DNA of 59,938 nucleotides. Source: Bacteroidaceae bacterium (GTDB taxonomy: Bacteria; Bacteroidota; Bacteroidia; Bacteroidales; Bacteroidaceae). Within the stretch, counting starts at the first letter, position 1. Each line of letters starts with the position of its first letter. Under the pieces are notes generated by a model. That model was not told the DNA's origin and did no database searches. It worked only from the letters and a program-made list of their open reading frames with translations. The translations under genes were made by a program, and so were the position numbers. This document shows positions 33,684 through 42,667 of this stretch, piece after piece. The DNA is taken from contig JAFYNL010000051.1 of NCBI GenBank assembly GCA_017548075.1, forward strand, positions 1 to 59,938, in the 5' to 3' direction.

Positions 33684-33836
33684 ATCTAACAATCTAACAA
33701 AACTAACATTGTTAGAAATGAGATGTGCCCTGCATTATATATATTATATATTAACAACAATACCTAATAAATATAGAAATAGAGAACTTCCGTTTTCTCT
33801 CAAAATCGCTTGTTAGATTTGTTAGATTTGTTAGAC
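33684..33836. repeat. inverted CTAACA / TGTTAG repeat tracts around an AT-rich segment
   Basis: Left tract 33684-33708 (ATCTAACA twice, then a CTAACA unit) and right tract 33810-33836 (TTGTTAGAT twice, then TTGTTAGAC) are inverted to each other and enclose an AT-rich run (ATTATATATATTATATATTA). The layout is the same as the octamer tracts at 12341-12486 with another core. The whole 33372-33884 gap holds no gene that I can support. Confidence 0.7.
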
Positions 33837-33884
33837 GGAATTTTTGCAGTTTGAGAAATTAGTAAGAATAACCTCTATAGAAAC

Positions 33885-33919
33885 AAAGGTCGGGCTCCGT
33901 TGGGAATCCGACCTTTTTT
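33885..33919 (-). terminator. terminator after SlyD-like gene
   Basis: AAAGGTCGG (33885-33893) pairs with CCGACCTTT (33908-33916) around a 14-nt loop, with A/T-rich flanks on both sides; it can act in both directions. Confidence 0.8.
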
Positions 33920-33939
33920 GTATGTCTCTGCTTTTTCAG

Positions 33940-34515
33940 TTACTTGCAGCCGCCGCAATCGCTATTACAACTGTTGCAGTCGCCTCCGCTGCAACCGCCG
34001 CAACCGCCTCCGCAACCTGTTATCTGGTTCAGGGCATCGCGAACCTCGTCGTTAGTGGCCTCGCGACTCTCCAGCACCTCTCCCACAAAGTTCAGGCTCT
34101 TGCCAGCAAGGGGATGATTGAGGTCAACGGTAATATTTTCCTCGCCTATCTCGACAATAGTGCCGTTGAAACGCGCTCCATCAGGACTTGCGAGAGGAAC
34201 CACCGCACCTTCGTAGATGAAACGAGAATCGAGTTTTCCGTTGATTTCGAAGACTTTGCGAGGGAGACTTTGCTTGCCAGAAGCCTCGTATTCGCCATAA
34301 GCATCGTTCGGATTGAGGGTGAAATCGAACTTGTCGCCCACCTGCAAAGGCACAATCTGAGCCTCGAAGGCATCGAGCGTCATTCCCAGAGCACTCACGA
34401 AAATGAAGGGCTCGCCCTCAACTGTTTCCTCAATCAGTTCGGGTTTCTCGTCCGAACCACTCGTATAGAGCTTATATGAAACGGAAATGTACTTGTTTTT
34501 GTTCTCTGTAGCCAT
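33940..34515 (-). CDS. slyD: SlyD-like FKBP-type peptidyl-prolyl isomerase with Cys-rich tail
   Basis: Catalyses cis/trans isomerisation of proline bonds and acts as a chaperone in the cytoplasm. 191 residues. The FKBP domain with inserted flap reads VSYKLYTSGSDEKPELIEET, EGEPFIFVSALGMTLDAFEA, PLQVGDKFDFTLNPNDAYGEY and NHPLAGKSLNFVGEVLESRE. The last 25 residues hold seven Cys (CGGGCGGCSGGDCNSC, then CGGC) and no His, unlike the His-rich metal tail of enterobacterial SlyD. A metal-storage or metallochaperone role is inferred. Confidence 0.88.
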   Translation of the reverse strand: MATENKNKYISVSYKLYTSGSDEKPELIEETVEGEPFIFVSALGMTLDAFEAQIVPLQVGDKFDFTLNPNDAYGEYEASGKQSLPRKVFEINGKLDSRFIYEGAVVPLASPDGARFNGTIVEIGEENITVDLNHPLAGKSLNFVGEVLESREATNDEVRDALNQITGCGGGCGGCSGGDCNSCNSDCGGCK

Positions 34516-34546
34516 AATTCTGCTGCTTTTAGTATAAATTAATGTG

Positions 34547-34554
34547 CAAAGGTA
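34547..34554 (-). promoter_or_regulatory. -7 box for slyD
   Basis: TACCTTTG on the minus strand, 31 nt upstream of the start; no clear -33 box. Confidence 0.5.
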
Positions 34555-34576
34555 ATCATTTATTTCGTATTTTGCT

Positions 34577-34584
34577 TATCTTTG
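34577..34584 (+). promoter_or_regulatory. -7 box for the GH92 gene
   Basis: TATCTTTG, 19 nt before the ATG at 34604, divergent from slyD. Confidence 0.55.
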
Positions 34585-34603
34585 CATAAAAAATTGAGCT
34601 TTT

Positions 34604-36652
34604 ATGAAGATAAAACTTTTCTTGTCACTCGTTTTTGCCGCACTTTTCTGTACGACGCTAAAAGGACAACAGACAGCAGACAACAGACAACAGAGTTCTT
34701 TGCTCGACAAAGTGAACCTCTACATGGGAACTGCCGACGACTACGGGCAGATGACGCCTGGAGCAACGGTTCCTTATAGTCAGATTCAGGTTTGTCCCGA
34801 CAGCAAACCTCGTCAACATCCGGGTTACGACTATGAAGTGCCCACCATATCGGGCTTCAGCATCAATCGCCTTTCTGGAGTCGGCGGAAGTGGTTGCGGA
34901 GGAAACGTTTCGCTGATGCCTGATGCAACGGGGAAAGACGTTCGACTCGTGAAGCACACCGAAGTGGCGAAGCCCGGCTACTACAGCGTTCAACTGAGCA
35001 ATGGGGTGTGGTTCACGGCAACTGCCGACCATCGGATGGCTGTAGAGCGCTTCTCCTTTCCAGATCCATCAAAGGCAGTCCTCCTGCTCAATCCTCGCTC
35101 TGCCTTCGACAAAGTCTTTGGTGCTTACTTCGACCAGAAGTCTCCCACTATGGGACAAGGCTTTGCAGAGTGCGCAAACACCTGTGGCAGAGGACATTAT
35201 CTGCTGTACTATCGCCTCTATACAAACTCGCCTTTTGTGCTCGACACAATAGCCGATGGTCGCAAACGCTTGACCTTCCCAGAGCTTTCTGCAAAGTATG
35301 TGGAGGTTCGAATCGTAGTTTCTACGGGTTTTGCCGACGAGTTGGACAAGATGAACGAACAAGCAGTTTGGCGAACAGACTTCCAAACAATGATGGGAAG
35401 GGCTAAGCGTCAATGGCAACGTTTGCTCTCGACGGTCGAGATTGAAGGCGGCACGGAAGACCAGCAGACCATCTTCTATACCTCTTTATATAGGACTTTC
35501 CATAGCCCGTTCCAAGTCACGGACCAGATAATGAAGAACTATCTGGGAACCGACAACCAGGTGCACGCGGCAAAAAGCTATGAATACTACAGTTCTTGGT
35601 CGCTTTGGGACACCTATCGCACAAAATTCCCGCTCATCACCTTGCTCGATGAAGGTCACTCTTCCGCCATTATGCAATCACTTTCACAGCTTTATCTGAC
35701 GGGCAAGAAGGACTGGAGCACCAACTACGAATGTGTGCCGACAGTTCGAACCGAGCACGCCATCGCAACCCTTCTCGACGCTTACAGGCAAGGCATCAAC
35801 ATCCCCTCTCTTCGGGATGCATATCCTGGGATGGTGAAGGAAGTGAAAGGACTCAGCCTGAAGAGCCCAGACCAATGTCTGGAGGCAAGTGGCGACTTCT
35901 GGTCGCTCGGACAATTGGCTGAGGAACTGGGAATGAAGGGAGATGCGGCGAAGTGGACTAAGCGAGGTCAGGAAATCTTCGACAGCATCTGGCCAAAAGA
36001 GTTCAAGGACATCGACGAGACTTACACCAAAATGAAGGGCAACGGCCTCTATCAGGGCACTCGTTGGCAATATCGTTGGGGCGCTCCGATGTATCTGCCG
36101 CGAATGATTGAGTTGGTCGGCAAGCAGGAACTCGGAGAGCAGTTGCAGAGATTCTTCAAGGAAGAGCTTTACAATCAGGGCAACGAACCAGACATTCATG
36201 TGCCTTTCCTCTTTGGCCGACTCGGAATGCCTCAGAAGACCGCAGGAATCGTTCGTACTCTTGCCACAGAAAGCATTACTCATCGCTATGGAGGCAATGA
36301 CGCCTACCCCACTCCCTTCATCGGTTGTGCCTTCGTGAACCAGCCTCGAGGCTATTGCTTTGAGATGGACGAAGACGATGGAGCCATGAGTGCCTGGTAT
36401 GTGTTTGCCAGCATCGGCATGTATCCGTTGGTAGTTGGCGAAGCCGTCTATGAACTCTTCCCGCCACTCTTCGACAAAGTGACGCTTCATCTTGGAGCCG
36501 ACAGGCAGACAACTGTCGTCATCAGGACTGAAGGCCGCACCTCTGAAAAGCAGGAAGTCAAGAAAGTCACTTGGAACGGCAAAGCCCTCTCGAACTTCCA
36601 AATTCCCGTCAAAGAACTCAAGAAAGGCGGCGAACTCGTTTTCAAATTCTAA
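34604..36652 (+). CDS. secreted GH92 alpha-mannosidase
   Basis: Predicted exo-acting, Ca-dependent inverting alpha-mannosidase. 682 residues with signal peptide MKIKLFLSLVFAALFCTTLKG. GH92 marks: VNLYMGTADDYGQMTPGATV, FSINRLSGVGGSGCGG, GNEPDIHVPFLFGRLGMPQK and MDEDDGAMSAWYVFASIGMYP near the C-terminus, where the acid residues of the active site lie. Family enzymes trim N-glycan mannans. No susC/susD nearby. A lipoprotein gene follows 25 nt later and then a GH2 hybrid, probably one operon. Confidence 0.92.
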   Translation: MKIKLFLSLVFAALFCTTLKGQQTADNRQQSSLLDKVNLYMGTADDYGQMTPGATVPYSQIQVCPDSKPRQHPGYDYEVPTISGFSINRLSGVGGSGCGGNVSLMPDATGKDVRLVKHTEVAKPGYYSVQLSNGVWFTATADHRMAVERFSFPDPSKAVLLLNPRSAFDKVFGAYFDQKSPTMGQGFAECANTCGRGHYLLYYRLYTNSPFVLDTIADGRKRLTFPELSAKYVEVRIVVSTGFADELDKMNEQAVWRTDFQTMMGRAKRQWQRLLSTVEIEGGTEDQQTIFYTSLYRTFHSPFQVTDQIMKNYLGTDNQVHAAKSYEYYSSWSLWDTYRTKFPLITLLDEGHSSAIMQSLSQLYLTGKKDWSTNYECVPTVRTEHAIATLLDAYRQGINIPSLRDAYPGMVKEVKGLSLKSPDQCLEASGDFWSLGQLAEELGMKGDAAKWTKRGQEIFDSIWPKEFKDIDETYTKMKGNGLYQGTRWQYRWGAPMYLPRMIELVGKQELGEQLQRFFKEELYNQGNEPDIHVPFLFGRLGMPQKTAGIVRTLATESITHRYGGNDAYPTPFIGCAFVNQPRGYCFEMDEDDGAMSAWYVFASIGMYPLVVGEAVYELFPPLFDKVTLHLGADRQTTVVIRTEGRTSEKQEVKKVTWNGKALSNFQIPVKELKKGGELVFKF

Positions 36653-36677
36653 AATAATCTAACTCAATATCGACATT

Positions 36678-37214
36678 ATGAAACGCTTTTTGATTATAGG
36701 ACTCGGATTAGTTTTTCTCGCATCTTGCGGACCTCAGAAAATTGAACAGGAAGGCTCTGACCAGACAGAACAGAACGACGACGGAATTCACAGAATGTCC
36801 GACTATGCCTACACAGATTCTTTGATGCAAGGTAGCCACAAAGTCGTCTTTACCATCAATCGTCATGCCGACGAGGAACTGCCCGAAGTCGTTGACGAAG
36901 ACGGAGTTAAGTACAAAGACAACCGCTTCAACTTGCTCATTGTAAAGGACGGGCGGACGCTCTTCGAACGCAGTTTCACAAAGGCCGACTTCAAATCGCA
37001 ACTCCCTGAAGACTTTCAGAAACTGGGCATCATGGATGGCTTGCGTTTCAACCATGCAGAAGAAGGCAAGCTCTACTTCAATACTTGCGTCAGCTTCCCT
37101 GATAGCGATATGACCTGTCCCTTCATCCTTACCATCGGTCCTGACGGTAGCTTCACTCTTGCTCCTGACCCCACTTTTGGCGAAGAAGAGGACGACGAGT
37201 TCCCAAGCATCTAA
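36678..37214 (+). CDS. lipoprotein (DUF4738-like)
   Basis: 178 residues. Lipobox LASC with Cys17. The body is beta-rich (HKVVFTINRHADEELPEVVD, RFNLLIVKDGRTLFERSFTK) and ends in an acidic tail (FGEEEDDEFPSI). The arrangement resembles DUF4738 lipoproteins of Bacteroidota; identification is by pattern only. Ten nt separate it from the next gene. Possibly a surface or periplasmic accessory to the GH92/GH2 enzymes. Confidence 0.75.
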   Translation: MKRFLIIGLGLVFLASCGPQKIEQEGSDQTEQNDDGIHRMSDYAYTDSLMQGSHKVVFTINRHADEELPEVVDEDGVKYKDNRFNLLIVKDGRTLFERSFTKADFKSQLPEDFQKLGIMDGLRFNHAEEGKLYFNTCVSFPDSDMTCPFILTIGPDGSFTLAPDPTFGEEEDDEFPSI

Positions 37215-37224
37215 TAAACAGACA

Positions 37225-40200
37225 ATGAATAACAGAATCAGCCGTAGCATGATAGCTGTCGCAGCCATCTTGCTAACCCTTTCCGAGAGTGCTTTTGCGC
37301 AGAGTACATGGACAAAGCAGACTGCCCCGGTAATGACGCCTTGGGGTGAGGAACTGACAGCAGAGAGCGTTTGGCCGGAATATCCGCGTCCGTCTATGAA
37401 AAGACAGAATTGGATGAACCTGAATGGTGTCTGGCAGTACTTCAAACGCTCTTCCATCAACTACGACTACGAGACTCGCGCCTCATCCTTCTCGAAAGCC
37501 ATTCTGGTGCCCTTCCCCGTCGAATCGGCCCTGTCCGGCATTATGGACAAGAGCTACTCCTCGAACAGGAGAGCGACGCATATGTACAGAAGGACTTTCA
37601 CTCTGCCCGAAAACTTTAGCGGAAAGAATGTTCTCCTGCATTTCGGAGCAGTCGATTGGCGTTGCTATGTTTACGTAAACGGACAACTGGTAGGCAATCA
37701 CGACGGCGGTTCTGTGCCTTTCTACTTCAATATTACGCCTTTCCTGCAAGAAAGTGGCGAACAAGAACTTCAAGTGGCCGTTTGGGACCCAACCGATGGC
37801 GGACAGCCTAATGGCAAGCAAAGTGTTTCGCCAAGCGGAATCTGGTACACTCCCAATAGCGGCATCTGGCAAACAGTTTGGCTGGAACCCGTCAGTCCCG
37901 CTCACATAGAAAGCTACGAGCCTATTCCCGATATCGACAATTCCACCGTTTCTGTAAAGGTAAAGACTTCGGCTCCAGCCTCTTTGATTCTGACCGTAAA
38001 AGACGAAGGCAATGTAATTGCTGAGCAGACTGGAAGCTCGGACGACACATTCACGCTCTCCATTCCTTCTGCAAAGCTTTGGAGCCCGGATGAGCCTAAC
38101 CTCTACGACCTCGAAATATCCTTGAAAGAAGGAGGAACCGAGATTGATAAGGTGAGCGGATACTTTGGCATGAGGAAGTTCTCTCGCGCTATGGTGGACG
38201 GACACCCGGCAATCCTCCTCAACAACAAGCCTCTCTATATGTATGGTCCTCTCGATCAAGGCTGGTGGCCCGACGGACTCTTGACGCCTCCTTCCTATGA
38301 AGCTATGGTCTATGACTTGCAAGTAATGAAGGACTTCGGCATGAATATGGTCCGCAAGCACATCAAACTCGAAAACGACCTTTGGTTCGAGTGGTGCGAC
38401 AGAAACGGACTTGTTGTCTGGCAGGATATGCCTTCGGGTTGCGGAAGTGGTGCGATAGGCAATCTCGAGTATGCTATGGAGAACTTCTATCGCGAGAACG
38501 AAGCCCTTATCGATGCTACTCGCCAACATCCTTGCATTGGTGCTTGGGTGGTCATCAACGAAGGTTGGGGACAGCATACAGAACGAGGAATGGGACATAC
38601 TCATAGAGCCGTCAATAGTGTAATAAATGCCAATCACGATCCAGGTCGTTTCGTTCATGCAGTAACGGGTTGGACCGATGTCGAGATGGGAGATTTCCTC
38701 GATGTGCACTCCTATCCCTCTCCAGGAGCAGCCACAAATGCTGTAAACGAGCGAGTGGCTTCTTGTGGCGAGTTTGGCGGCATCAACCTCTTTATTGAAG
38801 GGCATATGTGGGCAGGTTCCGACGTCAATTATACTACCGTCGAAGATGCCAGCACTTATACAAACCTTTATGACCGCTATACAGACCGCTTGCAAGAACT
38901 TCAGGCTGATAAAGGGCTTTGGATGTCGGTTTACACACAGATTACCGATGTCGAGCAGGAATGTAACGGCATCTTGACCTACGACCGTAAAGTCCTGAAG
39001 GTTTCTCCGGCTCAGCAAGCCACTATGAAAGCAAAGATTCAGCGGACCATAAACTCTCGCTACAAGGATGCTACAACCATAGTTTCGGCTGGCGACCAGA
39101 GTTCTAGCATCCAATGGAGATACACTACTTCCGAGCCTGCTGAAGATTGGTTCACGACGGATTTCGATGCTTCGAGTTGGAAGACGGGTTATGCCGGCTT
39201 TGGTGGAAGCGGACGAACCGCTTGGTCGAGTAGCGACATCTGGATAAGGCGGAGTTTCAAGATCAACAACTTCGACGCCAATCGCCTTCAAGACCTTCGT
39301 CTCTGGCTCTTCCACGACGAAGATGCAGAGATTTATATCAACAGCGTTCTTGCAGCCAAAATGACAGGCTACAACACCAAATACGAGCTTTGGCCGATGT
39401 TGCCAGAAGGTCTTCAGGCTTTGAAATTGGATGGCTCGGACAATGTAATCGCCATTCATTGCAAGCAGACCACAGGTGGCCAGTTCATCGATTGCGGATT
39501 CAAGATGAAGAACTATGTTTCAAATTCCGACCTGCAAGTTGAGCCGATGCCCGAAAAGACTCCCGCTCCCGAATTCACAACTGTCAGCGGAAAAGCCTAT
39601 CTGATGGCCTATACCCGCTCTACAAGCAAGAAGATGCATTATGCCTATAGTTTCGACGGAGCAAAGTGGATTACCCTCAACGGCAACAGGCCCGTTCTTG
39701 GTGGAGAATTTGCCGACACAGAGCTGAAAGCGCCTTTCATTCGCAGAGTCAACATCGACGGGAAAGATGTCTTCCACCTAGTTGCCGGAATGGCAGACAC
39801 CAGTCAGCCTGGCTTCTATCACTTACAGAGCGAAGACCTCGTCAACTGGCAAGTTGGAGAAAGTGGAAACATTCGCGTCAAGCCTACCACTACTGACCTC
39901 AGCAAAGCCGAGTCGCCAGAATGGATCTACGACGAAACCTCGGGCAAGTTCTTCATTTATTGGAGCGCAAAGAATGGTGACAGAAACAACATCTATTTCT
40001 CCACTACAAGCGACTGGAAGAGGTTCGGCACTCCTCGCGCCCTATATTCCACCTCCTATTCTGTCTATGACATGCATATCGAGAAAACGGGCGACTCCTA
40101 TATCGGCATCTTCTACAATTCCGACAGGAATCTGCTCCAGACACAGACAAATGCCATAAAGCAATCGGGAGCAACCTTCTCCGAAGCCCAGCGCGTCTTC

Positions 40201-41049
40201 AGTTCGCAGATACCCAAGCAACGGGCTCCACAGACTTTCCCCGCCCTCGACGATTCCGGTTGGTTCCTGCTCTACAACTCTACCGAGAAGAGCTATCAGG
40301 CCATAAGTCATAGTGGAAATCCTGCCGAGAACAAATGGTATCCATGCGACGAGAACGAGCTTTCGTTGCCCGATGGAGCAGAGGAAGGTTCCATTCTGGT
40401 CATCACAGAGCAAGAACTCCGAAACCTCCTGAGAAACTTCATCTACGAGGAATGCGATGTATTGCCGACGGCTGAGGTTGAGCCTCAAACTTGGAAATAC
40501 CAGACTGCCTCAAGCTTAGCGACGAACACCAATTGGACCAAACAGGACTATAACGATGCCACGTGGAAAGACGGCTTGTCGGGCTTTGGAGCCAATAATC
40601 CTCCTGGAAGCGTTGTAAATACCTCTTGGACCAGTTCAGTCATTCGTCTTCGCTACCATCTCGACCTGACTGGATTCACTCCAGAGCAAATGGCGGCTCT
40701 TACGGCCAGGATTCATCACGACGAAGATGTGACGGTCTATTTCAATGGGGTTCTTGCCTTCGAAGAAACCAACTATCTGACCGCCTACAAAAACATCGTC
40801 ATCAATCAGGAGGCTATGGATGCTCTGACTCCCGACAACAACAACATCATCGCCATTGAATGTTTGAACAGAGGCGGCGGAGCGTATATTGACTTCGGAC
40901 TTACAGGCATTCGTCCGCTTCCAGATGGAATGAGGGACCTCAACTACATTCCCGACCTTGACAAAGGCATCTACAATCTTGCAGGACAACGACTCCCTTC
41001 TCCCAGACAGGGAATCAATATCATCAACGGGAAGAAGATTCTGTATTGA
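37225..41049 (+). CDS. large secreted GH2 protein with inserted beta-propeller and two jelly-roll repeats
   Basis: 1274 residues from the Met at 37225 (signal peptide MNNRISRSMIAVAAILLTLS). Order: GH2 sugar-binding and Ig-like domains (about 50-340); GH2 catalytic barrel with VVINEGWGQHTERG (acid/base Glu) and SCGEFGG (likely nucleophile Glu); jelly-roll copy 1 (about 650-770; DIWIRRSFKINN, WLFHDEDAEIYIN, NVIAIHCKQTTGG); five-bladed-propeller-like region (about 785-1060; MHYAYSFDGAKWITLNG, FFIYWSAKNGDRNNIYFST), similar to GH43/GH32-type folds; jelly-roll copy 2 (about 1090-1230; RIHHDEDVTVYFNGVLAFEE, NIIAIECLNRGGG); C-terminal tag NLAGQRLPSPRQGINIINGK. Beta-galactosidase, mannosidase or glucuronidase specificity cannot be told apart by reading. 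The propeller may be catalytic or binding. Confidence 0.88.
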   Translation: MNNRISRSMIAVAAILLTLSESAFAQSTWTKQTAPVMTPWGEELTAESVWPEYPRPSMKRQNWMNLNGVWQYFKRSSINYDYETRASSFSKAILVPFPVESALSGIMDKSYSSNRRATHMYRRTFTLPENFSGKNVLLHFGAVDWRCYVYVNGQLVGNHDGGSVPFYFNITPFLQESGEQELQVAVWDPTDGGQPNGKQSVSPSGIWYTPNSGIWQTVWLEPVSPAHIESYEPIPDIDNSTVSVKVKTSAPASLILTVKDEGNVIAEQTGSSDDTFTLSIPSAKLWSPDEPNLYDLEISLKEGGTEIDKVSGYFGMRKFSRAMVDGHPAILLNNKPLYMYGPLDQGWWPDGLLTPPSYEAMVYDLQVMKDFGMNMVRKHIKLENDLWFEWCDRNGLVVWQDMPSGCGSGAIGNLEYAMENFYRENEALIDATRQHPCIGAWVVINEGWGQHTERGMGHTHRAVNSVINANHDPGRFVHAVTGWTDVEMGDFLDVHSYPSPGAATNAVNERVASCGEFGGINLFIEGHMWAGSDVNYTTVEDASTYTNLYDRYTDRLQELQADKGLWMSVYTQITDVEQECNGILTYDRKVLKVSPAQQATMKAKIQRTINSRYKDATTIVSAGDQSSSIQWRYTTSEPAEDWFTTDFDASSWKTGYAGFGGSGRTAWSSSDIWIRRSFKINNFDANRLQDLRLWLFHDEDAEIYINSVLAAKMTGYNTKYELWPMLPEGLQALKLDGSDNVIAIHCKQTTGGQFIDCGFKMKNYVSNSDLQVEPMPEKTPAPEFTTVSGKAYLMAYTRSTSKKMHYAYSFDGAKWITLNGNRPVLGGEFADTELKAPFIRRVNIDGKDVFHLVAGMADTSQPGFYHLQSEDLVNWQVGESGNIRVKPTTTDLSKAESPEWIYDETSGKFFIYWSAKNGDRNNIYFSTTSDWKRFGTPRALYSTSYSVYDMHIEKTGDSYIGIFYNSDRNLLQTQTNAIKQSGATFSEAQRVFSSQIPKQRAPQTFPALDDSGWFLLYNSTEKSYQAISHSGNPAENKWYPCDENELSLPDGAEEGSILVITEQELRNLLRNFIYEECDVLPTAEVEPQTWKYQTASSLATNTNWTKQDYNDATWKDGLSGFGANNPPGSVVNTSWTSSVIRLRYHLDLTGFTPEQMAALTARIHHDEDVTVYFNGVLAFEETNYLTAYKNIVINQEAMDALTPDNNNIIAIECLNRGGGAYIDFGLTGIRPLPDGMRDLNYIPDLDKGIYNLAGQRLPSPRQGINIINGKKILY

Positions 41050-41054
41050 GGGCT

Positions 41055-41792
41055 TTATTCGTAGTGTCTGAGTCTCACATCAATGCCTACGTCCTTGAGC
41101 TGTGATGGGAGAACGCTCACATCCGTCTGCCCATAATGATACGGGAACAGAACTTTCGGCTTGACAATCTTTGCTGCCTTTACCAACTGATCTGTAGTCA
41201 TTGTATAAGGCTGATTGCAAGGCAGGAAAGCTATGTCGATGTCCTTAACTGACGACAATTCAGGAATGTCTTCCGTATCGCCTGCAATATAGATTCTCAA
41301 GCCATCGAGAGTCAGGATGTAGCCATTGTCCCTACCCTTTGGATGGAATTGCTGACGCCCTTCGGTCGAGTTGTAGGCTGGAACGGCCTCAACCTTAATA
41401 TCATCGAACAGATAAGTTTGTCCGTTCTCCATAGTCAAGCCTGATCCGTACATTTCTGCGCAACGCTTGTTCAGGACGATTCTTGTTTTCTCTTTCGAGA
41501 GGAGTTTCATCGCCTCTTTGTCGAAGTGGTCGCCATGTTCATGGGTGATGAAGATGTAGTCAGCCTTCGGCATAGCGGAATAGTCAATCGTTTTATTGCC
41601 AAGTTTCGTTACCGGATCGACCTCAATCTCCAGGCCGTCGTACTCGATTCGGATGCTCGCATGAACCAAAGCATGAAATTTCACCGTCTTCCCACTCTTT
41701 GTCTTGAACGCATCCACCTCGTAAGAAGCCGCCTGGCTACATGCAGTCGTCATTCCAATCGCAGCCAAAAAACAAGTAATAATCTTTTTCAT
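41055..41792 (-). CDS. metallo-beta-lactamase-fold lipoprotein
   Basis: 245 residues from the Met at 41792, which begins a lipoprotein signal (MKKIITCFLAAIGMTTACSQ, Cys18); a longer ORF upstream adds only a charged leader. ITHEHGDHFDKEA is the MBL zinc motif, with YIAGDTEDIPEL and LFPYHYGQTD for later ligands; the fold is of the UlaG/RNase-Z-like type (DGLRIYIAGDTE). Convergent with the GH2 gene, 5 bp apart. A periplasm-facing hydrolase of unknown substrate. Confidence 0.87.
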   Translation of the reverse strand: MKKIITCFLAAIGMTTACSQAASYEVDAFKTKSGKTVKFHALVHASIRIEYDGLEIEVDPVTKLGNKTIDYSAMPKADYIFITHEHGDHFDKEAMKLLSKEKTRIVLNKRCAEMYGSGLTMENGQTYLFDDIKVEAVPAYNSTEGRQQFHPKGRDNGYILTLDGLRIYIAGDTEDIPELSSVKDIDIAFLPCNQPYTMTTDQLVKAAKIVKPKVLFPYHYGQTDVSVLPSQLKDVGIDVRLRHYE

Positions 41793-41836
41793 AGCAATAT
41801 CTTTTACCTTAAAACCTTCACTCTTCATTTCCTCTG

Positions 41837-41866
41837 CAAATATACGAATTATTTCTCAACTGCAAA
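41837..41866 (-). promoter_or_regulatory. promoter of the MBL lipoprotein gene
   Basis: Minus-strand TTTG, 18 nt, TATATTTG; the TTCG before the -7 box matches the extended form of other promoters here. Confidence 0.6.
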
Positions 41867-41879
41867 TTTTTAGGACGCA

Positions 41880-41989
41880 TAACAAGTTACGATTGTCAAC
41901 ATAACACGTTAAATTGACAAACATAACACGCTAAGTCGGGCAACTTAACACGCTAAGTTTGCGATTTAACCACGTTATGATTTCCGAAG
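41880..41989. repeat. 22-bp-period TAAC/GTTA array D
   Basis: TAAC starts at 41880, 41902, 41924 and 41946 (exact 22-bp steps) and a fifth unit is shifted by 1 bp (41967) but its GTTA keeps phase. Cores include TAACAAGTTA, TAACACGTTA and TAACACGCTA. The last GTTA supplies the stop codon of the HAD gene. Confidence 0.9.
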
Positions 41990-42667
41990 TTCCCGAAATA
42001 GGTCCGCGACATCCTTCAAGCCTGGAACGACAATGTCAGCTCCAGCCTTTTTAAGTATCTCGTCCTCGAGGGGACCTGTATTGGCTGCAATGGTGAAGAT
42101 GCCAGCTCCTTTGGCAGATTCCACTCCAAGCGGAGCATTCTCAACCACAATTGCTTCCTCGGCTTTAACACCCGCCTTCTCTAAGCCCATCAGATACGGC
42201 TCTGGATCAGGCTTTCCACGCTTGACATCGAAACCCGTTACCATCAATTCCTCGCAGAAGAAACCAGGGTAATGCTGCTCCAGACTTTCGAGCAACTTAA
42301 CCTGCGCACTACCCGTTACGAGGACAATCTTGCAATCGAGTTCTTTGGCTGCAGTAAGGGCTTCAAAGGCTCCGACCATCGGTTTTGGCTTGGGAAGCGT
42401 GTTGAAGAGGTCGGCTTTGGCGGCATAAATGCGCTCTATCTCCTCCTCCGTCGCATCGCGTCCCCAATAACGTTGAGTCAGGATGTCAATTGTGCCGCTA
42501 CCCGTCCTTCCTTCGTGCAGATAGGCTTCGTAGGCAGTCATCTCGAGCCCGAATTGCGTCATGGCATGCGACCACGCATAAGCATGATTGGGCATACTGT
42601 CGAACAATACGCCATCCATATCAAACAGCACGGCTTTGGGCCGTGCTGCTAGTTCAAGATTCATCAT
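41975..42667 (-). CDS. HAD-superfamily phosphatase (beta-phosphoglucomutase-like)
   Basis: 230 residues. VLFDMDGVLFDSMPNHAYAW has the nucleophile Asp and acid/base Asp of class I HAD enzymes. VLVTGSAQVKLLESL (Thr/Ser), GKPDPEPYLMGLEKAG (Lys) and AIVVENAPLGVESAKGAG (acidic motif IV) follow. A helical cap domain sits after motif I, as in beta-phosphoglucomutase and sugar-phosphate phosphatases. The start overlaps the pgi stop by 1 nt (TAATG), so it is probably translationally coupled to the sugar-phosphate gene. Confidence 0.88.
   Translation of the reverse strand: MMNLELAARPKAVLFDMDGVLFDSMPNHAYAWSHAMTQFGLEMTAYEAYLHEGRTGSGTIDILTQRYWGRDATEEEIERIYAAKADLFNTLPKPKPMVGAFEALTAAKELDCKIVLVTGSAQVKLLESLEQHYPGFFCEELMVTGFDVKRGKPDPEPYLMGLEKAGVKAEEAIVVENAPLGVESAKGAGIFTIAANTGPLEDEILKKAGADIVVPGLKDVADLFRELRKS

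Noticed and set aside
37483-39459. 658-codon minus-strand frame opposite the GH2 gene
   Set aside because: Antisense shadow; composition is odd and the plus frame is a clear GH2.
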